DNA of 64,000 nucleotides, taken from the NCBI GenBank assembly GCA_029880545.1, contig JAOUOD010000010.1, forward strand, positions 44,913 to 108,912, written 5' to 3'. The position numbers and the translations under genes were made by a program. Below, one piece after another: positions 23,112 to 31,421 of the stretch (position 1 is the first letter of the stretch; each line of letters opens with the position of its first letter). Source of the DNA: Gammaproteobacteria bacterium (lineage in GTDB: Bacteria > Pseudomonadota > Gammaproteobacteria > Acidiferrobacterales > SZUA-150). The notes under the pieces are model-generated. The model was not told the DNA's origin. It saw nothing but the letters and a program-made list of their open reading frames with translations, and ran no database searches.

Positions 23112-23930
23112 ATGAAATTTTCAATTCCGAAAAATCGCGGCGCCATAAACAAACCTGTCCGTAATCTTGTTGCCACCGGACTGTTGTTCTATGTTGTATT
23201 TATCATTATATACGCCCCGGCGTCCCTGCTGGCCTGGGCTATGGAAAAGGCTGGCATCAGTTCATTCATTCTGCAACAACCCAACGGAACCGTTTGGCAT
23301 GGACACGGTTTGATAGCCACACCTGCCGGAAGCAACCAGGCTGCCGTCATCACCAGGGTCGAATGGCGAATTCGTCCATTTCACCTGCTGCTCGGCAAAC
23401 TGAAAACATCCCTGACTTTCAGCGACGAGGCGTTGATGGGAAAGGCGACAGTCAGCATAACGCCAGGTACGCTGCTGATTGACAAATTAAAACTGGCGGC
23501 CCCGGCTTCAACCGTCGGCCTGATTTACGCACCCGCTTCACTCTTATCACTTTCAGGCAATATTACTGTTACCGCAAACACCTTCAGCTTGTCCCGAAAA
23601 CAATTCCTGGGCACAGCAACGCTCACCTGGCGAGATGCCGGCAGCGCACTGACCCCGGTTAACCCGCTTGGCAATTTCGAATTCGGTGCGACAAGTGACA
23701 AAACCGGAAACAAGGCGAGTATTAGAGGAAAGAATCTAGATGGGCCACTGGTATTTAGTATAAACGGCAACTGGGATATAGGCGGCTCGCAGATGCTGAA
23801 CCTGAACGGCTTTATTCAGCCCGGGGAAAGAAAACAGGAGCTTGAGCCGTTGCTGCGAATGATTGGCAACGACAACGGTGGCGGAAGACGCAATATTAAC
23901 CTGAACATGCCAATGAAACTCGCCAGATAG
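23112..23930 (+). CDS. gspN: Type II secretion protein GspN
   Basis: Inner-membrane-anchored periplasmic protein found in some type II systems; its role is not well defined and it is not always essential. 272 residues with a short basic N-terminus, one membrane segment at about 20-40, and a beta-rich periplasmic domain, including LQQPNGTVWHGHG, which resembles the GspN SGTVWxG motif. It is the last gene of the cluster and 237 bases precede the next gene. Confidence 0.88.
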   Translation: MKFSIPKNRGAINKPVRNLVATGLLFYVVFIIIYAPASLLAWAMEKAGISSFILQQPNGTVWHGHGLIATPAGSNQAAVITRVEWRIRPFHLLLGKLKTSLTFSDEALMGKATVSITPGTLLIDKLKLAAPASTVGLIYAPASLLSLSGNITVTANTFSLSRKQFLGTATLTWRDAGSALTPVNPLGNFEFGATSDKTGNKASIRGKNLDGPLVFSINGNWDIGGSQMLNLNGFIQPGERKQELEPLLRMIGNDNGGGRRNINLNMPMKLAR

Positions 23931-24167
23931 ACAGCAGCACAATGGCCTGATACTGTTAAATTTAAAAAAGCATAACCAGTTCCATGTAAATCAAGAAAAC
24001 CTGGAAAATAAACTTGACGTACGCCTGGTCTCAAAATCAGGGCTCAACTGTTGGCAATACTCATCGGATCAGGCAACCACACGAATCCGGGCCAGCAGTT
24101 AACAGAAGTCAACCGGGCCGCAAGGAGACCCTTTTTGTATTTAGATCATCTGGAAGGACTCGATACC

Positions 24168-24560
24168 ATGAAAACATGCAGTAAGGTATTATTAATCATA
24201 AGCGTTGGCATATTCCTGGCTTCATGCAACAGGGGTAGCAGCAGTTCCTCACCACTGCCGAGAACCGATGTAACCGTATCCTGGGACGCCAACCGAGAAA
24301 CCGCCGTGAACAGCCCCGGTGGTGGCTACAAGGTATACTCCAGCACGATCTCCGGGTTTAACATTTCAGATTCAGGTGTTTCGGTTGTTGATGCTCCCTA
24401 TGTCTCCGGCGCGCTTGCGCCCACCAGTGCATCCGTACCCCTGGTCAAAGGCGCAACCAACTACATTCGTATAGCCGCCTACTCGGCGCTTAATCCACCG
24501 GGCAGCAGCGACGGCAGTCAAAGCTTGGCGTCAAACCAAATCAGCATTGCCGTACCATAA
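24168..24560 (+). CDS. Small lipoprotein with one FN3-like domain
   Basis: The ATG at 24168, nine bases after GGAAGGA, gives 130 residues. Residues 1-19 are a lipoprotein signal with lipobox LASC (acylated Cys 20, Asn at +2), then a Ser-rich linker and a single fibronectin type III-like domain (VTVSWDANRET, GGGYKVYSS, TNYIRIAAYS). No catalytic motif is seen. It precedes the secreted protease by 20 bases and probably shares its transcript. Related FN3 modules occur in the large lipoprotein on the other side of the gsp cluster. Function unknown; a surface-binding or protease-associated role is inference. The 237 bases upstream contain no gene and no riboswitch I recognise. Confidence 0.8.
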   Translation: MKTCSKVLLIISVGIFLASCNRGSSSSSPLPRTDVTVSWDANRETAVNSPGGGYKVYSSTISGFNISDSGVSVVDAPYVSGALAPTSASVPLVKGATNYIRIAAYSALNPPGSSDGSQSLASNQISIAVP

Positions 24561-24580
24561 GCGCCACAGGGAGACAGATT

Positions 24581-26419
24581 ATGATCACTCAAGTTTCATT
24601 AAGTAATTCTTTTCGCAATAAGAAGATTCTCACCAGCCTGGTTGCGACACTGGTTTTTACCGGCAATGCCATGGCGGCAACAGACTTGTCATCCTATGGG
24701 TCGGCTGAATTTGTTGCCAACGAGGTGCTCGTCAAATATCAACCGACGATCGCGGAAAATATGCAGCCTGCAGTACTGACCGGTATGAATGTGCTTTCCA
24801 GCAAAGCTGTCGGCACTTCCGGGTATCATCTTGTCAAGTTGTCCGGCCTGACAACCGCACAGGCTATCAGCACATTGACGGGCCGCGAAGGTGTCGCTGC
24901 GGTACAGCCTAATTTTATATACCACGCCAACCTGGCACCGGCAGACAGCCAGTACGGACAACTTTGGGGACTCAAAAACGTTTCCCAGTCCGTCTCAAGT
25001 GGCAGCTATTCAACCAATAATCCGGGCATTGCCGGTAACGACATGGACGCCGAACTGGCATGGAACCATATTACCGACTGCGCCAACACCACGGTAGCGG
25101 TACTGGATACCGGTGTGCAGTACAAACATGAAGACCTGGCCGCCAACATGTGGAATGGCGCCGGGGCCGGATTCCCCAATCACGGTTACGATTTCATCGA
25201 CAATGACCCTGATCCCATGGATACCCACGGTCACGGCACCCATGTCGCCGGCACTATCGGTGCACAAGGCAATAACAACAAAGGCACTACCGGTGTTTGC
25301 TGGCAGGCCAGTATTATGGCCGTGCGTGTACTGGGAACAAGTGGCTCCGGATCAACAGCCGGGATTGTTCAGGGCGTGAATTTTGCGACTGCAAACGGCG
25401 CCAAGGTGATTAATATGAGCCTGGGTGGCAGCAATTTTGATACCGCCTTCGATACCGCTATTGCCAATGCCGGTGCTGCAGGGGTAGCGGTCATTGTCGC
25501 TGCAGGCAATGCCGGCTCGGATAATGATGTCTCGCCCGCCTATCCGTGCAATTATGACCAACCTAGCCTGCTCTGTGTGGCTGCGCTGGACCAGGCCTAT
25601 GAACTGGCGAGCTTTTCCAACTACGGTGCGACCACGGTGGATGTCGGCGCACCAGGCACCAACATTCGTAGCAGCTGGAATTCCACGCCAGTCGTCTCGC
25701 TCGATAATTTCGGCGCCTGGACCAAAACGGGTGCATGGACGGCCGTACCCGCCACCAACAGTTGCATCTGGAATGGAGATACGTCCGATCCGGTGTTCTA
25801 TGATATCCTGGTCAACCCGTCAAACTGGTGTAGCAGTGGTTTTTATGCTCAATCTGCCAACGATGTTGCTTACAGGCAATACACGCTCCCGGGAACACAG
25901 GATTTTGTTGTCGCCACGCACTACATGAGCTGGGATATCGCAGCGGGCGACAATGTCTCCATTAACTACAGCATTTCTGGTAACCCGTTTACCGCCGGCA
26001 CTAACCTTGTTTTCGGATCCGGAACGTCCGCCGGTAATATATCCAGCTTCGGACACGAGTTAACTGGCTGTGCCGGCACACTCACGTGTTCGTTTGGTAT
26101 CCGGCTATCTGGAAACGGTGATGCCGCCGTTGGCGAGGGACTGATGGCCACATACTTCAAGCTGAATATTGGCAGCACAATTGCCTACAACACCATCAAT
26201 GGTACTTCCATGGCAACTCCGCACGTGGCCGGCCTTGCTGCCATGCTGTTTGCATTTAACCCGGATTACACTTATGCCGATGTACTACAGGCTATCAAGA
26301 GTGGTGGTGAAGCAGTAGCGGCACTGGCTGGCCTGACTACTTCCGGCAATGCAGTCAATGCCATGGGCGCCCTGGCTCACATTCAGGCTCCGACCAATGT
26401 GACAGCAGCGATCCCGTGA
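24581..26419 (+). CDS. Secreted subtilisin-family (S8) serine protease with catalytic-domain insertion
   Basis: Preproprotease of 612 residues. A Sec signal peptide (about 1-32, ending AMA) is followed by a prodomain (about 45-120) with FVANEVLVKYQ and VAAVQPNFIYHA, as in fervidolysin-like proproteins, then a subtilisin domain. Catalytic residues are Asp176 (AVLDTGVQ), His218 (HGHGTHVAG) and Ser543 (NGTSMATPHVAG); an oxyanion Asn lies in VAAGNAGSD. The APG motif at 357-359 is 184 residues before the catalytic Ser, against about 20 in subtilisin, so roughly 165 residues are inserted there. With the gsp operon just upstream it is a likely type II substrate (inference). Its TGA overlaps the ATG of the next gene by one base. 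Confidence 0.93.
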   Translation: MITQVSLSNSFRNKKILTSLVATLVFTGNAMAATDLSSYGSAEFVANEVLVKYQPTIAENMQPAVLTGMNVLSSKAVGTSGYHLVKLSGLTTAQAISTLTGREGVAAVQPNFIYHANLAPADSQYGQLWGLKNVSQSVSSGSYSTNNPGIAGNDMDAELAWNHITDCANTTVAVLDTGVQYKHEDLAANMWNGAGAGFPNHGYDFIDNDPDPMDTHGHGTHVAGTIGAQGNNNKGTTGVCWQASIMAVRVLGTSGSGSTAGIVQGVNFATANGAKVINMSLGGSNFDTAFDTAIANAGAAGVAVIVAAGNAGSDNDVSPAYPCNYDQPSLLCVAALDQAYELASFSNYGATTVDVGAPGTNIRSSWNSTPVVSLDNFGAWTKTGAWTAVPATNSCIWNGDTSDPVFYDILVNPSNWCSSGFYAQSANDVAYRQYTLPGTQDFVVATHYMSWDIAAGDNVSINYSISGNPFTAGTNLVFGSGTSAGNISSFGHELTGCAGTLTCSFGIRLSGNGDAAVGEGLMATYFKLNIGSTIAYNTINGTSMATPHVAGLAAMLFAFNPDYTYADVLQAIKSGGEAVAALAGLTTSGNAVNAMGALAHIQAPTNVTAAIP

Positions 26420-26781
26420 TGCCCAGCGACAGGAATCTTGTATTGACCTGTTGCTTCTTCCTGGCAGCCTGCAGCCAACCGCAGGCTGCCAATGAAACCG
26501 GTCACATCGACAGCATGCGTATTGATTCCGCCAAGGGTGCAGCCCAAACCGTTCGGCCGGGGGAATACCTGTTGGCAGTATCGGGTACGATAGAGCAATC
26601 ACAACTGTTTGGCTTGCTTGCCGAGTTTGAGCCGTTGTCGCTTTCACGAGCGGGAAGTTACTATCTTCTGAGAATCGCCCGGGATCCAGGGCTCTCCGCC
26701 ATTCGGTTTCAGTGTTCGAAGCTTCCGGGCTTCGTATCGGTTCAGCCCAATTTTTCCTACCGACTCCCGACCCTGCGCTAA
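26419..26781 (+). CDS. Propeptide-like lipoprotein coupled to the S8 protease
   Basis: 120 residues; the ATG shares one base with the protease stop (TGATG), implying translational coupling. A lipoprotein signal ends in FLAAC with acylated Cys 18. The body from about residue 48 aligns by eye with the protease prodomain: GEYLLAVSGTI with NEVLVKYQPTI, SYYLLRI with GYHLVKL, and GFVSVQPNFSYR with GVAAVQPNFIYH. No protease domain follows. Free-standing I9-type propeptides are known as subtilisin inhibitors or folding chaperones, so this may be a membrane-anchored inhibitor or foldase for the neighbouring enzyme. The sequence likeness is visible; the function is inference. Confidence 0.8.
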   Translation: MPSDRNLVLTCCFFLAACSQPQAANETGHIDSMRIDSAKGAAQTVRPGEYLLAVSGTIEQSQLFGLLAEFEPLSLSRAGSYYLLRIARDPGLSAIRFQCSKLPGFVSVQPNFSYRLPTLR

Positions 26782-26796
26782 AGCCACTCGCACAAC

Positions 26797-27411
26797 CTAC
26801 ATCAATAACCGGGCAACCGGCGCATAACTCTTTCGATGTTCAGCAATGACGCCATAGGTATTCAAGGCGTGGATATGCTCTTTCGTGGGATAACCCTTGT
26901 GCCTGGCAAAACCATATTGCGGAAAGATTTTGTCCAGCTGTTCCATTTCCCGGTCCCGGGCAACCTTCGCCAGGATTGACGCGGCTGAAATACACGCCAC
27001 CCTCTGGTCACCCTTGATAATGGCAACCTCTTCACATGGCCCGCCAGGAACCCTGTTGCCATCAATCAGTGCAACTCCGGCTGCCGGTACCAGGCCTTCT
27101 ACAGCTTTTCTCATAGCCAGGAATGTTGCCTGGAGAATATTGATCTCATCGATGGTAGCGGCGTCAACCGGGTGAACAGCCCACGCCAGCGCACGGTTTT
27201 TTATTTCCAGCTCAAGTGATGAGCGCTTACCGGGTGTTAGTTGCTTGGAATCATTCAGTCCATCGATCGGTTTTCCGGGATCAAGTATGACGGCAGCAGC
27301 AAATACTGAACCAGCCAGTGGACCGCGCCCTGCCTCGTCAATGCCGGCTACGAGCCGACCTTCAAGCAGCGGTGAAGGTATCTCTTGCCCGGGCCTGATT
27401 ACGCGGGTCAT
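26797..27411 (-). CDS. rnhB: Ribonuclease HII
   Basis: Cleaves the RNA strand of RNA-DNA hybrids and removes misincorporated ribonucleotides. 204 residues, normal length. The first acidic pair is in [13 protein letters not shown] near residue 23, further motif residues lie in LIDGNRVPG and in [11 protein letters not shown], and the C-terminal [13 protein letters not shown] is typical of RNase HII. The start overlaps the lpxB stop by four bases (ATGA). It closes the long rpsB-to-rnhB run, converging with the accessory lipoprotein gene. Confidence 0.97.
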   Translation of the reverse strand: MTRVIRPGQEIPSPLLEGRLVAGIDEAGRGPLAGSVFAAAVILDPGKPIDGLNDSKQLTPGKRSSLELEIKNRALAWAVHPVDAATIDEINILQATFLAMRKAVEGLVPAAGVALIDGNRVPGGPCEEVAIIKGDQRVACISAASILAKVARDREMEQLDKIFPQYGFARHKGYPTKEHIHALNTYGVIAEHRKSYAPVARLLM

Positions 27412-28580
27412 TGCTTTTCATCCCGTGATAACCGAACCTCGCTTAACACAGCTTCAGCCGCGAGCTTGCCCGATTCACAACGCAACTGGGTGTAGATACC
27501 AGACAGTTCCCGGGTTACATGCTGTCGCCGAGCACTGTCTTCCAGAAAGCGGCATACCGATGACGACAGGTTATCAGCTGTCGCTTTCTCCTGTATAAAC
27601 TCCGGGACCAGTTCATGTCCCGCCAGGTTATTGGGCATGGAAAAGAGTTTTACATGGGCAAAACGTTTGATCAGCCACGCACTCAACGGGTTCATGCGAT
27701 AGGTAACAACCATCGGTGTGCGCATCAGCGCTGCTTCCAGCGCCGCCGTGCCCGATGCCAGCAGCGCGACATCAGCAGCGGCAAGCACCTCCCTCGATCG
27801 GCCGTCGAAATAAACTATTGGCAACGATTGCTGCTCCCGTTTTCCAATAGCATCCAAGAAGGCCTGCCGAAGTTGTGGCTTGGCGAATGGCAGCGCGAAT
27901 ACCGCATCCGGATAACGTGCATGTATCCGAACCACCGAATCCACGAATAGTTCGGCATGACGTGACAACTCCGAACCCCGGCTTCCCGGCAACAGCGCTA
28001 TAACATCTTTGTCGATCGGTAATGCCAGCGCCTTTCTTGCACCCGTCTTGTCTATTACTTCCGGTGTTTCGTTGGCGGCAGGATGTCCAACAAAAGTAGC
28101 ACGCATGTGCTGCTTCTCATAAAACTTCATCTCGAATGGAAATACCACAAGCATGTGATCCACTGCCTGACGAATTTTTTTTATACGGTAACCACGCCAC
28201 GCCCAAACGGTTGGGCTAACGTAGTGCAATGTCGGTATACCCGCTTTCTTCAGCTTGAGCTCGAGATCCGTATTAAAATCCGGCGCATCAATACCAACAA
28301 AAGCATCAGGCGGATCCGAGATAAGCTGGTCTCGTAATGTTTTCCTGATTTTAAGCAGTTCGCCGAGGCGACCCAGCACCTCCACCAGCCCCATTACCGC
28401 CAGTCTCTCCATGTCATAGAGCGACCTGAAACCCTGCTCAATCATCCTGGGTCCGCCGATACCGTAAATCTCGATGTCCGGATGGTGAAGCTTCAGTGCC
28501 TTGATCAGGTCAGCACCAAGCAAATCGCCGGAGACTTCTCCGGCGACCATGGCTATTCGTAGCGGCTTCCTCGCTGTCAC
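27408..28580 (-). CDS. lpxB: Lipid A disaccharide synthase
   Basis: Glycosyltransferase that joins UDP-2,3-diacylglucosamine and 2,3-diacylglucosamine 1-phosphate to form the lipid A disaccharide at the inner face of the inner membrane. 390 residues. Family motifs include [25 protein letters not shown], the [10 protein letters not shown] segment and LLPGSRGSE. The start codon is GTG and directly follows the lpxA stop (TAGGTG). The gene order lpxD-fabZ-lpxA-lpxB-rnhB is standard. Confidence 0.97.
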   Translation of the reverse strand: MTARKPLRIAMVAGEVSGDLLGADLIKALKLHHPDIEIYGIGGPRMIEQGFRSLYDMERLAVMGLVEVLGRLGELLKIRKTLRDQLISDPPDAFVGIDAPDFNTDLELKLKKAGIPTLHYVSPTVWAWRGYRIKKIRQAVDHMLVVFPFEMKFYEKQHMRATFVGHPAANETPEVIDKTGARKALALPIDKDVIALLPGSRGSELSRHAELFVDSVVRIHARYPDAVFALPFAKPQLRQAFLDAIGKREQQSLPIVYFDGRSREVLAAADVALLASGTAALEAALMRTPMVVTYRMNPLSAWLIKRFAHVKLFSMPNNLAGHELVPEFIQEKATADNLSSSVCRFLEDSARRQHVTRELSGIYTQLRCESGKLAAEAVLSEVRLSRDEKQ

Positions 28581-29357
28581 CTATCGAATGATTCCACGCT
28601 CGGTTTTCTTGATGAACTCGACGAAATGCCCGACATCAGGATACTTGTCCGCAAGATCTGCAAGCTCGCCAAGCGCCTTGTCCTGGGTTAATCCTGATCG
28701 GTACAGCGTTTTGTACGCTGTCTTGAGAGCCTTGATATCATCTTCGGTGAATCCACGGCGCTTGAGGCCCCGGGTATTCAGTCCAAATGGCTGGGCAGTA
28801 TTTCCGGAGACCATCAGGTATGGCGGAATATCCTTGAAACTGATAGTCGCAATACCCGTCATGACATGGGAGCCAACACGACAGAACTGATGTATCCCGG
28901 TAAAACCGCCCAGTATCGCGTAGTCTTCCACCTCGACATGACCGGCCAGGCTGGCGTTATTGGCAAAAGTAACGTTATTGCCAATAACGCAGTCATGAGC
29001 AACATGCACGTATGCCATCAGGAAATTATTGTTCCCGATAACTGTCTTGTTTGTACCCTGATCACTGCCCCGGTTAATGGTGCAGAATTCCCTGAACGTA
29101 TTGCCATCACCTATGGACAGCGTACTGACACGGGTTTGTTTGGCGGTATGCTGGGTATCACCGCCGATGGAACAGAACTGGTATATCTTGTTGTTGCAGC
29201 CGATGGTTGTAGGTCCGACAATCGATGCATGCGCACCAATCCAGGTGCCAGATCCGATCACAACGTCGTCGCCTATTACCGCATAAGGCCCGACCTCAAC
29301 ATCTTCAGCGACATTGGCGCTATCGGCTACTATTGCCGTTGGGTGAATGCGACTCAT
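28581..29357 (-). CDS. lpxA: UDP-N-acetylglucosamine acyltransferase
   Basis: First enzyme of lipid A synthesis; transfers 3-hydroxyacyl from ACP to UDP-GlcNAc. 258 residues (E. coli 262). The N-terminal two thirds is a left-handed beta helix of hexapeptide repeats (IHPTAIV, AEDVEVG, and so on). The catalytic histidine lies in the segment MAYVHVAHDCVIGNN, and the C-terminal helical domain contains LKRRGFTEDDIKALK. It lies 13 bases after fabZ and abuts lpxB. Confidence 0.97.
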   Translation of the reverse strand: MSRIHPTAIVADSANVAEDVEVGPYAVIGDDVVIGSGTWIGAHASIVGPTTIGCNNKIYQFCSIGGDTQHTAKQTRVSTLSIGDGNTFREFCTINRGSDQGTNKTVIGNNNFLMAYVHVAHDCVIGNNVTFANNASLAGHVEVEDYAILGGFTGIHQFCRVGSHVMTGIATISFKDIPPYLMVSGNTAQPFGLNTRGLKRRGFTEDDIKALKTAYKTLYRSGLTQDKALGELADLADKYPDVGHFVEFIKKTERGIIR

Positions 29358-29370
29358 AAAGAAACTGTCT

Positions 29371-29814
29371 TTACTCTTCCTTATAGGTACACATAAGTTC
29401 AGCAGTACAGCACACCTCGCCGTCTACTGACGCTGTTGCCTCAAACTTCCAGATGTTCCTGAGCTTTCTGGACAATACCGTCTTGATAATCAACTGGTCA
29501 CCCGGGACTACCGGGCGCTTGAATCTTGCCTTGTCTATGCCGACAAAGTAATAGACACCACCCTCGCCGAACGACTGGTTCAAGGTAAGCGAACTCAGGA
29601 TACCGCCTGCCTGGGCCATGGCTTCAAGAATCAGGACACCGGGCATAACCGGTGCAACCGGGAAATGACCTTCAAAAAAAGGTTCATTTGCGGTAACATT
29701 TTTCAGCGCAGTCAGTTCCTTGTCCAGTTCATAATCGAGGACCCGGTCAATCAGCAAAAATGGATAACGATGAGGCAAAAGCTCCTTAATCTTGTTTACG
29801 TCCAGGGTCTTCAA
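29371..29814 (-). CDS. fabZ: 3-hydroxyacyl-ACP dehydratase
   Basis: Dehydrates 3-hydroxyacyl-ACP in fatty acid elongation; it shares hydroxyacyl-ACP substrates with LpxA and LpxD, hence the clustering. 147 residues with [14 protein letters not shown], the catalytic His in [13 protein letters not shown] and Glu in [11 protein letters not shown]. The start appears to be TTG, seven bases after GGAGAAG within the end of lpxD; no ATG fits the conserved N-terminus. A two-base gap separates it from lpxD. Confidence 0.96.
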   Translation of the reverse strand: MKTLDVNKIKELLPHRYPFLLIDRVLDYELDKELTALKNVTANEPFFEGHFPVAPVMPGVLILEAMAQAGGILSSLTLNQSFGEGGVYYFVGIDKARFKRPVVPGDQLIIKTVLSRKLRNIWKFEATASVDGEVCCTAELMCTYKEE

Positions 29815-29816
29815 AG

Positions 29817-30845
29817 CTACGCTTCTCCTTCCAAAGTATTCATTCTTTGCTCTAATGCAGTAATTTTTCCTGCGAATTGATCAAGCCGGTTCAGGTTTGC
29901 CAGGGTCTTTTGCCACTTGGCAAGCTCTTGCACTCTGATGCTTGAGGAATACATGCCAGGCTTTGTGATGGATTTTGACACCAGCGAACACGCCCCAATT
30001 GTAACGCCATCGACAACAGAAAGATGGCCTAGAATCCCTGCCTGTCCACCAATTGCACAATTGGCGCCGATTGTGGCACTTCCGGCAATTCCGACGCACC
30101 CGGCAATCATCGTATCTTCGCCGATTGTGACGTTATGCGCAATCTGGACCTGGTTATCGATTTTTACACGGTTGCCAATGATCGTATCGTCCAGTGCACC
30201 CCGGTCAATCGTCGTGTTGGCGCCGATTTCGACTTCATCTCCCAGTCGTACAACGCCAATCTGGGGCACCTTGACCCAGGATTTGCCGTTCCGGGCATAA
30301 CCAAAGCCGTCGGCCCCTATCACCGCACCGGCATGAATAATGCAGTTTCTGCCCAAATGACAGCCATCCAGAACGACAACGCCGGGTTCAAGACGGGTCC
30401 CGGCACCAATCCTAACGTTATCGCCTATGGTTACATTGGCGCCAATCCAGACATCGTCGCCGACCATGGTAAATTCGCCGACGCAACTGTTTGGGCCGAC
30501 GGTTACGGCCTCGCCCAGGCTCGCGGTTTCCGCTATCACCGCGCTCTCATGAATGGTTTTCAGGGGCGCGGATCGGGGATACAAAACCTCCAGCGCACGA
30601 GCGAAAGCCACATGGGGGTTGTCACAAATCAGCTTGTTGCCCACTACCCCGCTGGCGTGCTCAGGTGACACCAGCACCGCCCCTGCACTGCATTCGCCAA
30701 GCAGGCCCAGGTATTTCTCGGAGGTGATAAAAACGATGTCTCCCGGTCCGGCGCTGACCAGCGAAGCCCCGCCACGAACCTGCAGGGCACCATCACCGAC
30801 GACGGTGCAACCCAGTATTGAGGCCAGCTCGGATAGAGTAATCAC
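29817..30845 (-). CDS. lpxD: UDP-3-O-acylglucosamine N-acyltransferase
   Basis: Third step of lipid A synthesis: N-acylation of UDP-3-O-acyl-glucosamine. 342 residues: an N-terminal uridine-binding domain (about 1-100), a long hexapeptide-repeat beta helix (100-300) with the catalytic His in [13 protein letters not shown], and a short C-terminal coiled helix ([20 protein letters not shown]). The start codon is GTG. It is separated by 12 bases from skp upstream and 2 bases from fabZ downstream. Confidence 0.97.
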   Translation of the reverse strand: MITLSELASILGCTVVGDGALQVRGGASLVSAGPGDIVFITSEKYLGLLGECSAGAVLVSPEHASGVVGNKLICDNPHVAFARALEVLYPRSAPLKTIHESAVIAETASLGEAVTVGPNSCVGEFTMVGDDVWIGANVTIGDNVRIGAGTRLEPGVVVLDGCHLGRNCIIHAGAVIGADGFGYARNGKSWVKVPQIGVVRLGDEVEIGANTTIDRGALDDTIIGNRVKIDNQVQIAHNVTIGEDTMIAGCVGIAGSATIGANCAIGGQAGILGHLSVVDGVTIGACSLVSKSITKPGMYSSSIRVQELAKWQKTLANLNRLDQFAGKITALEQRMNTLEGEA

Positions 30846-30857
30846 TGCAGCAATCCT

Positions 30858-31397
30858 CTATCGCCCGGTTTCGCGCTTCAGCCGGTCAAGCACTTTTTCG
30901 GTAATGTCTACCCGCTTGCTGGCGTATAGAGTGCCTTCGTGGACTATGAGATCGTATTTTTCCTGCCGGGCAATCTCTTCAATTACTCTGGAGACCATTT
31001 TTTGCAGTGACGCCAGTTCTTCATTGCGTCGCAGATTGTAATCTTCCCGGAACTCCTGGGTAATCCGGCGAAGGTCGCGCTTCATCTTGAGGATATCGCG
31101 CTCTACCGACCGCCTTTCTGCCGATTTCAGCACCAGGGCATCCTTTTCCAGCTTGTCCTCAGACTCCTTGATCTGGTTTTGCAGGTCAACAATACTTTTG
31201 TCGCGGGGGCTGAATTCCGCTTCCAGCTTCTTCAGGGCCGCTTCGGCCTGGGGGGCGCGCTCAATGACCTTCACAAAATTGACATAGGCGAGCTTGAGGT
31301 TCTGCTGTTCGGCAAGCCCAGCCGGGCTCAGTACCGTTGCCAGGAAGCCCAGCAATAGTGCGATGATCGAAAGCTTGTTTTGTCCTGCATCAATCAT
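30858..31397 (-). CDS. skp: Periplasmic chaperone Skp (OmpH family)
   Basis: Periplasmic holdase that keeps unfolded outer-membrane proteins soluble on their way to the Bam complex. 179 residues with a signal peptide (about 1-29, ending GLA), a beta strand LKLAYVNFVKVIERAP, then long charged helices (about 50-135) that form the tentacle coiled coils of Skp. It follows bamA, the usual partner, by 24 bases on the same strand and precedes lpxD. Confidence 0.92.
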   Translation of the reverse strand: MIDAGQNKLSIIALLLGFLATVLSPAGLAEQQNLKLAYVNFVKVIERAPQAEAALKKLEAEFSPRDKSIVDLQNQIKESEDKLEKDALVLKSAERRSVERDILKMKRDLRRITQEFREDYNLRRNEELASLQKMVSRVIEEIARQEKYDLIVHEGTLYASKRVDITEKVLDRLKRETGR

Positions 31398-31421
31398 GGA
31401 AACGTGCTCGCGTAAACAACC

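Noticed and set aside
13081..23930. MSHA or type IV pilus cluster instead of type II secretion
   Set aside because: The full set D to N in order, the GspG calcium loop, the GspK insert and GspL/M identify a type II system; no pilT, pilM-Q or msh genes are seen.
23931..24167. Cyclic-di-GMP (GEMM) riboswitch before the FN3-like lipoprotein
   Set aside because: A few bases (CAGGCAACC, CCGCAAGGAG) faintly recall the motif, but the conserved GGGCAAACC and ACGCAAAGCC blocks and their pairing are absent.
10371..26796. Genomic island delivered by an integrase or transposon
   Set aside because: No integrase, transposase, attachment repeat or tRNA at the borders; only gene order suggests insertion, so it is reported as a synteny observation.
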